Positions 1 through 43,060 of a stretch of 64,000 bases of DNA are shown here, piece after piece. The stretch's first letter is position 1, and each line of letters begins with the position of its first letter. Both the position numbers and the translations under genes were made by a program. Source of the stretch: Apostichopus japonicus (taxonomy: Eukaryota > Echinodermata > Holothuroidea > Aspidochirotida > Stichopodidae). The stretch is taken from the NCBI RefSeq assembly GCF_037975245.1, contig NC_092565.1:15839499-15903498 (forward strand). The letters run 5' to 3'. The notes under the pieces are model-generated. The model was not told the origin of the DNA and did not search any database. It saw only the letters and a program-made list of their open reading frames with translations.

Positions 1-115
1 TACCGATTGCTAGGGCATCCGGGTGAAACGTGTATTAAGCATTACCCTGGTTACATGAGATTCTCAGCTGTTCGAGGGAACATGTACGTGTGTAGGCCTA
101 CTATAGGGCCTATAT

Positions 116-800
116 GAATCAACGAGGTAAATGAATCTGGAGAAACTATCACACAGTAAATACGCGCGTACGCGCGTACCATGTATGGAGGGTCATGTGA
201 TGTGTTCCAGGGTGGTACTAATATACTACTCTCCCTATTACGCATGATGATTTCATCCAACTAGTACGTAAATGTGTTTGCGTGCTTAGAGCAGCAGACG
301 ACACCCGTTACCTAGCAATAACCGTGCCTGTAGCCTAACGTGATAGCTATATTCACGTCGAGCAGCATTAGGCTCTGTTCCATGGAGAATTCCGTGGTTG
401 CACTGAACTAAACATTTCCCCACATTTCCCATTTCTACATTCACTTATAGCATGTAGTAATAACGTTAGGCCATATGAGACAAAGCTTGCCCCTAGAGCT
501 GTATTAATAAGTAAGATTATGTAGGAGGCCTGCCTTCAATCAAGAGAATAAGGTTGAACGTTAGCATATTAGCACTATTTCGTAGGCCTGAAGTACCAGT
601 ACCTTCTTATGCCGTTAGTTCCCATGTCCGAACCGACCAATCTTTCACGAAGTCACTAACACTGTTCTCGAACTGCTACAGAGAAATATCAGTATAGTAC
701 CACCCTGGAACACATCACATGACCCTCCATACATGGTACGCGCGCACCCAATTGACATGAATCCTCCAGATTCATTTACCTCGTTGATTTGAATACTATG
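116..800. repeat. Foldback (inverted) repeat
   Basis: The left arm at about 116-229 and the right arm at about 691-800 are reverse complements over roughly 110 bp. Both contain the run CCATGTATGGAGGGTCATGT or its complement, and the block AACGAGGTAAATGAATCTGG or its complement. The arms differ by small indels next to a CGCGCGTA alternating tract. The spacer is about 460 bp and shows no gene. It could be a foldback transposon or a decayed non-autonomous DNA element; no target duplication was found. Confidence 0.75.
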
Positions 801-1016
801 AGGGTGCATATATGTACTATATCAATACCTAGGGCGCAATAATACATTTTGTTGTTATAGGGCCAATGAAGCCTACAGTCAACTATTTTTGCTTTATAAA
901 GACGCTTTATTTGAAAAGATCGCACTGCGTTTATGGTAGACGAGAAATGAAGCTAAAAAAGAGCCGTACATTAACGAAGATGCATAAATGTAGGCATGAA
1001 AATATTCTTATCCCTG

Positions 1017-1125
1017 GCATTTGGTGGGGGGGGGGGATATGGTGCATTACATCCCCTCCACCCATTTTCATGTGGGGATATATCCCCCCTCCACCCAGGA
1101 TCGCCGTCCGTGGCCATATGTGATC
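1017..1125. repeat. Transposon terminal fragment with G/C runs
   Basis: A run of G, an ATAT-rich stretch, then CCCTCCACCC and GGATCGCCGTCCGTGG. The order and spacing resemble the right end of the composite element that ends at 63622 (GGTGGGGGG, ATAT, CCCCCCACC, GATCGCCGCCCATG). I read it as a solitary end of the same or a sister family. The partner end was not found. Confidence 0.45.
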
Positions 1126-1379
1126 CATTTTTCGACCTTAAAAATAAGCAACATTTCCAGTAAATATGGACACAAAATGCACAATTTAGTATGGCTGGCA
1201 TGTCACTTAGTGTTTATAGTGATAATACAAACACAATTACCATCTATGTTTCTAAAACTATTATGCCGCCGAACTTCGCCAGAACCTTTTTTTGGCAAAC
1301 AAAAAATAAAGCATACGGGAGGGGGGGGGGGTGTTGAGCGATCACGGACATCTCACATAAAGGTCGTCATCAATTTTTT

Positions 1380-1463
1380 TTTTTTTTGCTAAACTTCTTT
1401 TTTTTGGGGGTGACGGCCAATAGGGGGGCGCGCGCCTGTTGCGCCCCCCTGGATACGCCCCTG
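1380..1463. repeat. Solitary transposon right end
   Basis: Ends in GGATACGCCCCTG, the reverse complement of CAGGGGCGTATCC, preceded by an inner C-run and a CGCGCGCC tract. This end type (CAG, a GC-rich dozen bases, then a G-run) is shared by the better-defined hAT-like elements in this window. No matching left end or target duplication was found. Confidence 0.4.
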
Positions 1464-2706
1464 GTTAGTAAAGGTTAACTTGGCGTCAATATCAACTCCT
1501 AAGTACATAGCATGAGATCCTACCCGCTCAACAATGGAGCCTTGAACACAAGTTTACAGTTTGCTATCTAGATGTATTGTATTTTACTTATTATTTTCAG
1601 TTTTAAAATTAATCGTAATACATGATGGAGATTTCTTCCTCCTTTAACCTTTTCCAAAAGTACATTACTTTATAAGATAATTTAACTGCAATATGTGGAA
1701 ATATGACAGATAAAGGAATTCCTCCTCTTTTTTTTCCTTCTTTTTCTTTACAGGTTACAGCTTGTGTGTTTGGTAACGTATATTATCCTCTCAAACCAAG
1801 CTGGTTGTTTGTTATACAAAATAACTGGAAAATGTAATTTACTACTAATTGTTTACGACAGCAAATAAATATCGTTCCTGTATTTGAACGGCTGTTATAA
1901 TATTACGTGATATCTTGAAATGCGATTGAGTCAGTTCATTGCGATGTTATATACACATAGTATTCCTTGCGGACCTGAATCTGTTTATGGGATGCTCTTT
2001 GTAGGGCAAGGATTGTTGTGGAACTCTGAGGGTGTTCGAACTTTGATACCTGGTTTGTTTATGATTCCACGTACAGACAAACAGTGTGTATAGACTATAG
2101 ACCATATATCATTAGGTCTAAACGCTAATACATCCGCATATACTTTTAATTGCAATCCAAGGCGTTATGTTTAATGTTCATCTTCGGCAAGAATTGCAAA
2201 CTTCAGTTTGTTGTTTGAGATATAAAATATTGCAGTTTACTCACTTAATTGAGATGAGTATTAATAATCTGATTTAATCAATAAATGTTGTTATTTTTCT
2301 TAAACATTGAAATGATTACATAACCGTTATATAATCCTATAATTTATACAACAACAGTAAAGCATATACAGGTAGTCATGCATTTAATTGTGAAATATAA
2401 ACTTACTAAAAAAAAAACATTCATCCAAATTAAATGACTAAACTAACGGCCTGCTGGAACAGGCTATCAAGATGGGAACTGGAAGAGCCAATGTCTTTTT
2501 TTTAATTTATTATGTACAGTATAGCTCAACGTTCTTTGTTTGTTTCACTTTTGTCGTTTAATGGTTTTGGACTTCACTAACCCAGTTGGAAGTCTGACCT
2601 CAATATATGGCCGTTACTAGCAAATTTTCGAGCACAGCTACTTGACCCGGAAGTAATTGTTTCGTGCAAATCCGGTTCTACGGACTTCGGTTCGCTACTT
2701 CCATGT

Positions 2707-2880
2707 ATGGATGTAATCGGTAAAATTCGCAAACATCCCAATGTCATTCGGGTTTACGAGTATCGTAGCTCGATAAAGGATACTTTAGAGACTCAAATAC
2801 GATCATTTCCGGAAAGAAACGAAGATTTTACCAATAGAACAGTGCATTTTCTTATCGACGACCAACGCAAAAACATAAAG
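2707..2880 (+). CDS. Unidentified exon-like ORF
   Basis: A 58-codon open frame from ATG at 2707 runs straight into a good splice donor (AAG|GTAAGT at 2878-2886). The peptide is charged and lacks hydrophobic segments (contains KIRKHPNVIRVYEYRSS and VHFLIDDQRKNIK). I do not recognise the family, and no downstream exon that continues it could be identified. About 125 bp of the sequence just after the donor has a diverged copy at about 6855-7045, which suggests a duplicated gene start or part of a repeat. It could be a real first coding exon or an old transposon fragment. Confidence 0.3.
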
Positions 2881-2884
2881 GTAA

Positions 2885-3075
2885 GTCAAATCGAGTCGAC
2901 GTCTATCGTTATGTGACTTTCGCGTCTTAGACAACTTTTAACCGTAAAAATAGCATTTTTGTAATATATAAGCTTGAATCTTACTCATATTTTTCAGAAA
3001 AGTTGTAACTCCCCCGAAAAGTGTGATTTTTTGGTCAACGAAAATGGTGCTCCTATGTGCTTTTGGTTGCCCCTA
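2885..3075 (+). repeat. Diverged duplicate, copy 1
   Basis: Shares with 6855-7045 the ordered blocks GTCGA...ATCGTT.TGTGACT, CGTCTTAGACAAC, GTAACTC and AATACATGT, at similar spacing and in the same orientation. The 17-mer CAGTTGGAAGTCTGACC near 2584-2600 recurs inverted near 7268-7284, so the two copies lie between inverted flanks. Confidence 0.5.
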
Positions 3076-3079
3076 ATAC

Positions 3080-4850
3080 ATGTATCCTAACGTACATAAT
3101 ACACATATACACGAAAGCACCGTATCCTATAACGTGCAGCCTAGCGCTATATGTCGACTATGATGTAGCTAGTGCTAGATTTGCAACGTCTCGTATTTTT
3201 CGTAATCTTTCTATTCGGCATAGATTCCCTTCATTTTTTTGCGTTAATATGGAAAAACCAGGGAGTTGATAAGTCACGGTACTACTTATGGCTACTAAAT
3301 AGTTAAAATTTAAATTTCGAGGGCATAGCGGACAGTAATATTACTGTACTAGGCCCCTAGTACAAGCCTAGGCTAGCCTATAGGCCTAGTACTTTTGTAT
3401 TTACTAAAGTAATATACTACGACAAGTTTTTACTACAGGTAGGCCCTAGCCTAGTTTTAGTAATACTAGAATACCTGCATAGTTTAGTCCAATTTTAATA
3501 ATGGACTAAGGCCTATAACCTTTAGTTCTTAGCCTACGCCTTCTCGTCCTTGTGTAATAATTCTAAGGGGCCTGTTCTTGAAAAGATTTGGACTGCATAA
3601 GATACAATTTAGTATTATTATTATTTTACAAAAATTATTAGTAGTACAAGTAGACTGCCTTTGTACTATGTATAAGTTAAGATCATGGCTTATGATGAGT
3701 TTTATTAAAGCTGGACTGGGTGAAAATTTCCGCCATCCTGGGATCGGGATCCATTTCAATGTCACTTTGTTACAAGTGTTCAAGACCGGTATTAGATCCA
3801 TGACTTAAGTCTAGGCCCAATTCCCTATGCTTAATATGTAGAGCAAGATACGTAACACAGAAATAAAACTAGCTTGCTTTATACTGCTTACACTTTATAC
3901 TTATTGCTATTACAGTTAGACCTACTGCTGGTACTTGAGAACAATTGCACCTCATAGAGCCATGTAGTTGTACATAGCTACTTATAATTCCAGGTGACTT
4001 AAAACAATATCAGGGATCATTTTGTGACAACATGTTTTGCTGTTAACGAGAGTTTACGATCTTTTTATTGTTATGTTGTTTTCTATGATAGGTACAGTAG
4101 TAGAAGTACTTAGTTAGTCATTCACGTACAGTCTTCCCTATGTGTGTGTGTGTCACACACAGATTTCTCTAAGGTGCTTTCCCATGTATATATGACCAAA
4201 AAAAAGTTATTCCCAAAAAGAAGAAAAGTTTCATTCACTATTAGATTTGTTTTGTTATGTATAATGACTAACATTGCAAAATGCAGTTCCACTGGTATTA
4301 AGTATTAGCCCAGAGAGCTTCCAGAGTTTATTACATCCTCATGTTTATTATCCTCATATCTGAAGTCTTCATATAAGAGTTTATTTATAGAAATCTGTTA
4401 ATAAATGTAGTCTCACATTCTATTTAATACTATATATCTTTAAGTTCCTAGCTCTCTTATATGTACCCGTAGTAAGAAGGAATGCAGCCTGTGGATCAGT
4501 TAAGTGCCTGTTGTTACAACTCTGCTCCAAACTATTGTTTGTTTAATCAGGTTGTATTATTAGTGTGCTACCTTTAAGCAATTTTGTTTTCTATATATGT
4601 GTAATTTACATTTTTCCTCAGTTTCTGTTATACTCTTATAGAAAGAACAAGTTGTGTGCAGCAACAGGCTGTAATATACTCAGCAGTCTCATGCCTATTC
4701 TCTAGCTAACTCGAACAGGTTATTGGCCCAGACACATACACTGGAAGTTAACTGTGTAGAATAGATTGTTGTTTGGAATTTATGTTCTGATTTTGGAACC
4801 ATTTCTTGGGAATTGTCGGTACTTAAATTGGTTAATTTAGTCGTGACAAC
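3080..4850. other. AT-rich region without gene
   Basis: Only short open frames occur here and none looks like a protein family. There is a small GTGTGTGTCACACAC palindrome near 4141-4160. Possible 5' sequence of the copia element that follows could lie here, but I could not define a long terminal repeat. Confidence 0.5.
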
Positions 4851-4858
4851 TGACCAAT

Positions 4859-5340
4859 ATGGCTGGAACAACAGAAAATATGACGTGGAAAATTAACAAA
4901 ATGGATGGCTCGAACTGGCTGACATGGAATTTCCAGATGAGACATTTGTTTCTTGCAAAAGGCCTGTGGGCTATGAGGATGGCTCAGGAAAGTTGGGGGT
5001 TACTGTATGTGAGAAGTAGAAGAGTGCAAACTTGAAAAAGACACAACTGGCATTTTTCACCATTGTGCTTGCAATAGCATCTAGTCAGCTGGAATTAATT
5101 ACAACAAGTGAGAAACCTAGTGATGCTTAGGATGCCTTGCGTACTCTGTTCGAAAAGGATTCTCTAACCAACAAAATTCAGCTCAAGAAAAAGTACCTCA
5201 GAACTGAAATGGCAGAGGGCAAGTCAGTTGGAAATAATTTGAATTATATGAAAGGAAGTATGGATCGTTGGGCTGCTATTGGTGCTCCTATTTCTGAAGA
5301 AGATCAGGTTGTTAAAGTTATATGTCAAGTTTGGACTTAT
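4859..5340 (+). pseudogene. Decayed Ty1/copia retrotransposon gag fragment
   Basis: Conceptual translation from ATG at 4859 reads MAGTTENMTWKINKMDGSNW then LTWNFQMRHL, the N-terminal gag pattern of copia elements (DUF4219/UBN2-type, 'L.G.NY..W'). Near residue 42 a frame change is needed to continue through GYEDGSGKLG. Two in-frame stops (near 5020 and 5128) interrupt before ALRTLFEKDSLTNK and LKKKYLRTEMAEG, which match the UBN2 region. No zinc knuckle, protease, integrase or reverse transcriptase follows and no LTR pair was seen, so this is a broken 5' fragment. Confidence 0.8.
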
Positions 5341-6830
5341 TTATTTACTTTCTACTCTTACCTTTTAATTTTATATATTTGTCTTTTAATTTTAATCTTA
5401 TGCTATATGTCACAGGTATATCTCACCATTTCAAAGTTACAAAACTATCCATCCTGCCACCTGAACTGTTTTTGCTATGTCATGCCTTCACTATGCCACC
5501 TTGAAATACCCCTTCCAGTCATAATGCACTTGACATTGTGTGTGATTTTTTTTCAGACAACATTATTGTATGAAGTCTTCACAGTATGAAGTGTGTTTCA
5601 TTTCAAGAAGTATTCAAATTTTGTTAAGCTATTCCTTCCATTTGAACAAAGTATTTCACTTTGAAGTGATCGAAGTAATTTATATTTCATGCCCATATTT
5701 TCACAGGACATTAAAACATGTTCTTTCATGGAGAGTGTCACACAAATGTTTTTTGTTTTCTTTTTTCTGTTGCTTAAAGTGCCTTATTGTTACAGTTATA
5801 AAATCAATAAAAGACCAGGCAACTCTATTTCCACTGTTGACTTATGTTCTACTATGCATGTGCAAAAGAAAAAGAAAACAGCCCTACTCAAAATATTTGG
5901 TCAGAGTATCCATAGAACGTAATGTATCCAAACACGTCCTGTGTACTGAAAGTCAGCTTTTAATTAAAGTCCCCATATGTGGCAAAACCACCTCATCCCT
6001 CCAAAATACCCTAACTCTTCCCAAAGCTGGTGAACACCACACCCATCCCAAAGCTGGGAAACTCCAAACCCTTCCCCACATCCGCTAAGCACCACATTCC
6101 CTCCCCAAAACCCCTAAAAACACCACACCCCTCCCCTAAACAACACACCCCTACCCAAGCCACAGTACTTAACTTCAATATTGGCAAGCAGTTATGTAGT
6201 GTGATACATGAACCAAACAAGGATTGGTATTGACTGGAAAACTGTTAACTGATATTTATTGATGAATATAAGCAACAGATGAGTACCCAGCTTTGCAGAA
6301 TCTCACTGAGTAAGGGCTACTGTGGAATTATGGTAAGTGGGTAAGTATAAATCATTTGGTATTGTAGGTATAAATCATTCGGAATTGTTGGAAGTTCCTT
6401 AGAAAGCAACTAGAAATAAGGTTTGGCCTAGGCCATGTTACCTTTGTATATTCAATGTGGTATGACCCCTTCAGTTTTGACAACAGACTCAGGAAAATTT
6501 GTGTTACCTTAATAGTTACCACCATTAATTTAGCTAGAAAGGAAACACCATCTCCCTTGCCCCCTCCCCCATTTTGTCTCTCTTACCCCTCCCATACGCA
6601 GCTCTCAGTAATTTCACATTTTACCTAATCATATATTAGAATTTGGGACAAAATTTCTTCCAAACCTTAGCACAACTTAAATTACTTAATTTCACGCCAC
6701 AAAACCTAACATTCCTAATAGACCGTACACTAAAGGAATGGGTTCCACTACATTGAAAACGATTTGAATGAAGTCTTGTCGGTAGTAGCCCATAGCATGA
6801 AAACGGCTTGGCGAAAGTCTACCTAATTTC
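5340..6830. other. AT-rich region without gene
   Basis: Longer open frames here (5570-6088, for example) are compositionally ordinary and have no family resemblance. A C-rich degenerate repeat lies at about 5985-6165. Confidence 0.5.
5985..6165. repeat. C-rich degenerate minisatellite
   Basis: Loose repeats of an AC-rich unit such as CCCAAAGCTGG, CACCACACCC and CCCTCCCC recur about every 17-20 bases. The open frames on both strands across it are by-products of this composition. Confidence 0.5.
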
Positions 6831-6833
6831 AAA

Positions 6834-7045
6834 ATGGCGGCGACAGCAACAAAATCGCCGAGTCGAGGTAATCGTTTTGTGACTGGCCGTCTTAGACAAC
6901 CATTTCACCGAAACTTTACAGCATCATGTAGGAGAGTATAAGATCCACAAATGGGAGAACTTTTTTGCTGTAACTCTCTTTCGTTGGTTCGTTTTGGCCT
7001 ATTTTGTGTCAGTTAGGAATACATGTGTGAGGACGAAGTTCAATT
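6834..7045 (+). repeat. Diverged duplicate, copy 2, with a possible mini-exon
   Basis: The second copy of the segment at 2885-3075. It begins just after ATGGCGGCGACAGC (6834), which could encode an 11-codon start running to a donor-like GAG|GTAATC at 6867/6868. No continuing exon was found, so I treat the coding reading as weak. Confidence 0.4.
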
Positions 7046-7370
7046 GCAATCGTTGTTTCATAGGTTTTCGTTGATTTTTTCTCGGGTATCTTTGCCCTAC
7101 CATACATTGGAATTACTTTTAATCCATTCTGCGAGGTTCCGGTAAGTTGTAAACTATCAATGTCTGTAAATTCTGTGAGTGAAACGTAGGACCGACTTTA
7201 CGTTAAATGCGGGCAAATTCAAATTTAATGATATGCGTGATCGTTGATCATTCTTCGAGGTCACGGGGTCAGACTTCCAACTGACCCTTCACGTATCCAC
7301 TGTGTTGTAATTATTAATATCTGCCAGGCGCGGCGGAACGGAAAAATTATTGGGGGGCTAATGTGTTGAG

Positions 7371-7470
7371 ACTATCTAAGCGGAGCGCCACCATCGGTTG
7401 GCGCGGAGCGTACAAGAAAATTTTGGGTTTTTTTCAAACCCCCAGATGGCCGGAAACGGCACTTCCCGAG
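7371..7470 (+). repeat. Hairpin core module, copy a
   Basis: Core ACTATCTAAGCGGAGCGCCA followed by CCATCGGTTGGCGCGGAGCG, then an A/T stretch and CCAGATGGCCGGAAACGGCAC. The GCGCCACC/GGTTGGCGC arms can form a short stem. Other copies lie at 7708-7760, 57771-57867 (minus), 61815-61917 and 63346-63448. Confidence 0.8.
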
Positions 7471-7641
7471 TGTTTTATGCTGCGAATACCTAGCCCTTAA
7501 ATATGGGTCTCAAGCCTGCAATTTCTCAGATTGAACGAGAAAGTTTGTAAAAACATTGTAATTTGTATATTCGATGGTGTTTTAAGAGAGTAGCTAGTAC
7601 TCGTAGTGTACTCGCAAAGACGTTTTTGAGTGTAGTAAGGG

Positions 7642-8042
7642 CAGTGGCGGAGCTAGGGGTATTGGTCAGGGGGGGGGGACAAGAATGGTCTGTAGGGCGC
7701 TTTCGACACTATCTAAGCGGAGCGCCACCACAGGTTGGCGCGGAGCGTACAGAAAATTTTTGAATAAAGATACTCTATAGATTGCAGGAAATGACCCTTT
7801 CCGTGCCTTGCTAATTTGTAGATAAACGGAGAATAAATAGGTGTAGTCGCCATTTTGTCGGAAAATTACACCAACAGAATATGACAAATGTCAATAGGTA
7901 GATGAGAGCGCTATAAAATAGTCAATAATAGCGAATAAGTAAAAAGTAGTGAAAAGCTGAAAAGTGCGCCAGCAGTCCATTTGAGTCCGTCAGGGGGGGG
8001 GGGGGCATCTGCCCCACTGACTGTATGGACGCTCCGCCACTG
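7642..8042. mobile_element. hAT-like MITE nested in the 7325-8404 element
   Basis: Ends CAGTGGCGGAGCTAGG (left) and CAGTGGCGGAGCGTCC (right, complement), with an exact 8-bp duplication AGTAAGGG at 7634-7641 and 8043-8050. It is 401 bp, has G-runs just inside both ends, and carries its own partial copy of the hairpin core at 7708-7760. It lies wholly within the outer element, so it inserted later. Confidence 0.88.
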
Positions 8043-8412
8043 AGTAAGGGGATGTTGGAGAACTGGCTGAAATGAGGCAAGTCATTGTCCTAAGACGAAA
8101 TTGTGTTGCGCTTACCGGTACTCCACGGTACTTCCACTTTTCACGGGGCGTGAAGACGCGGTTGGGGTGACAATGTGGTCTATAGTCAGGGGACGGGCCG
8201 AGGGTCCCCCCAGCATTTACTAAAATTATTACATCTATATAGTATACGTGTGCATCGGACAGATCGACAAGTATGCATTGAAAAATGGGCAGATGCACGT
8301 TTCGGAGCCTTGGTAAATATTGGGGGGCTAATCATGCATTTGCCCCCTCAACTTTTTCATTGGGGGGCTGAGCCCCCCCAAGCCCCCCGGTTCCGCCGCC
8401 ACTGATATCTGC

Positions 8413-10410
8413 CTGTACAGTTTAGCCTTATGAAACCGTTTACAGATTCTCCGTCACTTGGAAGGAGTCTATTCAACCTGTGGGAACAGACACAGGTTTC
8501 TAATACTTAGGCCTACTACGTACTTTGGTGGGAAAAAAAATAATCTGAAACTTCAGTGACGTGGGTAAAAAGTATGACGGGAAGGAGGGGCGAGTGGTAT
8601 AGTGAATGGGAGGGATGTGGACATAAGCTCCAGTATGTTTGGGGTTTCTTCTCTAGCGGCAATTGCAAAGGTACAACCGTTCAACCTGAACATTTAAGCA
8701 GCCCATCCCCCAATTTACCAAAGTCTCTGAAAATGGGAGGGGACACCCTTCCTCTGGTGCAAATGTGCCCCAAAAAAACTTCTTTCATAGTAATCTACTT
8801 GATAGTTACATTTTGAAAATCAGCCGTTGTGGGCGGGACGTTTCCACTGTACGGTAATAACTACGGAATCGTATAAACGACATAAACTAAATGACATATA
8901 CATCTACATGCACAATCACACAGTAAAAACCATGCAAATCTGGGATTACCAACTTTTTTTTCGTCAGGGACGTCAAAAATATGTAAATTATAATTTCGTA
9001 CACTTTCATACCACCATGGTAAAAAACTATTTTTGATGAAACTTTGATTATCTGTGAAATGGTGGAAATCTGACTTTACTCTTCTATCCGAGTCAGATGG
9101 CTGTGCCAAGGAAGGGGGGGGGGGTGTCAGAGCCGTATATATATATATAGACACGGCTTTGGGGCATGCGTGGGGAGAGACATGTTTCCTCCAATCATGA
9201 TGCGTCCGCCGGCCCACCGAACATTCGGTTGCGGTAAAAGAAAACTAGAACACCTTCTCTTCTGTCTACATTTCCCAGATTTGGGTAATATTAAAGGCTA
9301 ACAAACTGCTACAAGTTCACCGGGCTTTGAAGTTTCAGTTATATTCAAAGTAGTCAAGTAGTAGCAAGAGACCTATATCTGAAAGCAGGGTCCAAACTCC
9401 AGGGCTCGGGACTACCTTCCAGAGAATTTCAGTTCCTCTTTCTGAAACTTTTGCAGGTTCAAGTGCCCCTGGGGCCCAAGGGCTTTAGTATAAAATTCCA
9501 TGCAGATTATTATTCGGGGTTTAATTGCTCGTTACTAGAGAACAGAGATATCTGAAAACGCTCAGCCTGAGCGTTACCCTGGGTCCCCTCTTGACCCCTG
9601 AGATACATTACATAGAAATTAAGGCGTTTAATATATACTAGTGTTTGCGCTCCAAAATCGCTTCGAAAGCGAACAAGACTGTTTAACAAATAATGCCATA
9701 TAGCTGTAATTATATTAAAGCAAGTTGCCGCTTATGTTGTTCAGGTAGCCTATAGTCACTACAGTCGATTGCCGAAAGCTAATTGGAGTTGAAATCGATC
9801 AACTTCCCTCTTGGAAAATGGTGAATGTGCGACTCTGGTTATACGACATTGAAATCTGTCGCAACTTTAAATTTCCTGTAAACTTAAAATTTCAATAAAT
9901 TACATTTTGGATCACCAGTGGAGTTTGGGGGAGGACGCGTTTCCCCGATCTCCTACCGGCCCCTAAATTTGCCCGTAATGTTCTCTTTATACAGGCGCGT
10001 TTTCAGTATTTTGCCTTCTTATCCTGAGGGCATAACTTTTTGCTTGCTCCCAGTTGTCCCCCTACTCTGAAAATCCTTCTAACGCCATTGAAGCTCCTAA
10101 CAAGTCCAATTCTTGTGAATTATCTATCGTTTTGAGGAGCGTTTCTCTCTTTCCAAATTGTAACGAAATGTCTGTTATATGCTTCCGTAATAAAGCTTCC
10201 ATAGACTTTCATTGAAAGAAGGGCGGGCGTGACTGATTCCGCAAAAGCAGAGCTGCACAAAAGTAGTAAACATTACTAAAAGGGTTGGCGTTGCGAGGAA
10301 GCTGGCATAGTCGACAGTTTTCTTAGAAGGGTAACACAGACGTAAGTGTTCGGATCGTTTTGCCAATTTTCTCATTTTCCAAGTGACAAAGCTTATCGAA
10401 GCATTTGAAG
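8413..10410. other. Region without recognised gene
   Basis: No coding exon was recognised. It includes a G-run with a short inverted AGAGCCGTATATA/TATAGACACGGCT motif at about 9105-9165 and a dispersed repeat at 9940-10000. The last part should contain the promoter and 5' UTR of the Skeletor-like gene, but no clear core promoter motif stands out. Confidence 0.5.
9940..10000 (-). repeat. Dispersed repeat, partner of 19733-19795
   Basis: The complement of this stretch contains GCGCCTGTATAAAGAGAACA and TTACGGGCAAATTTAG, matching 19738-19780 almost base for base. It is a shared end of an unclassified interspersed repeat. Confidence 0.65.
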
Positions 10411-41843
<31,433 letters not shown>

Positions 41844-42049
41844 ACAGTAGGTTTTAAAAAAAATGATTAAATTTACATCCTTCAGATACATATATCTAAG
41901 ATCAGCTCATTGCAAATTAGGCAACATTTGATTTTTGAAGAGTGAAAGTTGGAGGGTGTCAAGATGGGAATTCCTTAAATCACATTCTCCGTGAAGAGGC
42001 AGGTAGAAGGGCTTCTGTAGGTAGCCTTACAAATATTTTACATATTATG

Positions 42050-43060
42050 TCACTTACATATCCAACCCTGGCATCATTACCTTACCCCTTGTTTGACTTA
42101 CATTACCTAGCCTGACCTAATACCTTACCTATTATTTGACTTACACAGCTATCTAGCCATAAATGATATCTTTACCTATTATTTTACTATTCATTACCTA
42201 GCGTGACCTCATATCTTACCTATTTTTTTGACGTACACTACCTAGCCTTAACTGATACCTATACCTATTATTTTACTATTCATTACCTAGCATGACCTAA
42301 TACCTTACCTATTATTTAACTTACATGACTTAGCCTGACCTAATACCTTACATATTGTTTGACTTACATTACCTAGCCTGCCCTAATACCTTGGCAATTA
42401 TTTGACTTACATTACCAAGCCTGACCTAATACCTTACCTAATGTTTGACTTACATTACCAAGCCTGACCTAGTACCTTACCTATCATTTTACTTACATTA
42501 CCTAGCCTGACCTAATACCTTACATATTGTTTGACTTACATTACCAAGCCTGACATAATACCTTACATATTTTTGACTTACATTACCTAGCCTGACCTAA
42601 TACCTTGGCAATTATTTGACTTACATTACCAAGCCTGACCTTATACCTTACCTAATGTTTGACTTACATTACCAAGCCTGACCTAATACCTTACCTAATG
42701 TATGACTTACATTACCTAGCCTGACCTAATACCTTACCTAATGTTTGACTTACATTACCTAGCCTGACCTAATACCTTACCTATCCTTTGAATTACATTA
42801 CCTAGCCTGACCTAATACAAATTACTTATTGTTGGAATTACATTACCTAGCCATGACCGGTTTCTTACCTAATATTTGACTTTTCATTACCTACCCTGAT
42901 ATCTCCTCAATTTTTTTGACTTACTTTACCTAGCGTTTACAATATTTTCAACTAGAACTTGATTTGTACTACCTATTCGTAAATGATACCTTACCTATAA
43001 TTTGTCTTTCATTAACAACTTTACTTCATTTAACTTACCTATTATTTGAGTTACATTTAT
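42050..43060 (+). repeat. Tandem array, 43-bp unit
   Basis: More than 20 copies of a unit made of TTACATTACCTAGCCTGACC, TAATACCTTACCTA and a variable ATTATTTGAC. It starts about 200 bp after the Skeletor-like stop codon, so it may be transcribed in the 3' UTR. Confidence 0.95.

Larger units (their letters stand above)
1..2700. other. Region without recognised gene
   Basis: No coding exon with family resemblance is visible here on either strand. The stretch holds the foldback repeat at 116-800, two transposon-end fragments (about 1017-1125 and 1380-1463) and otherwise AT-rich unique-looking DNA. A minus-strand reading frame at 51-260 lies across one foldback arm and is not a credible gene. 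Confidence 0.6.
7325..8404. mobile_element. Non-autonomous hAT-like element (outer, 1080 bp)
   Basis: Terminal inverted repeats CAGGCGCGGCGGAAC (left) and CAGTGGCGGCGGAAC (right, complement) are flanked by an exact 8-bp target duplication, ATATCTGC, at 7317-7324 and 8405-8412. The 8-bp duplication and CA...TG ends fit the hAT superfamily. The inside carries a hairpin core at 7371-7470 and the same GGGGGGCTAAT block near both ends. No transposase is seen. A second element (7642-8042) is inserted inside it. Confidence 0.85.

Noticed and set aside
470-1120. GCCATATG at 470-477 and 1113-1120 as a target duplication
   Set aside because: The sequence after the first copy (AGACAAAG) does not resemble the expected transposon end, so the match is probably chance.
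5570-6088. 172-codon + strand open frame
   Set aside because: Low-complexity AT-rich sequence followed by the C-rich repeat; no domain or motif visible.
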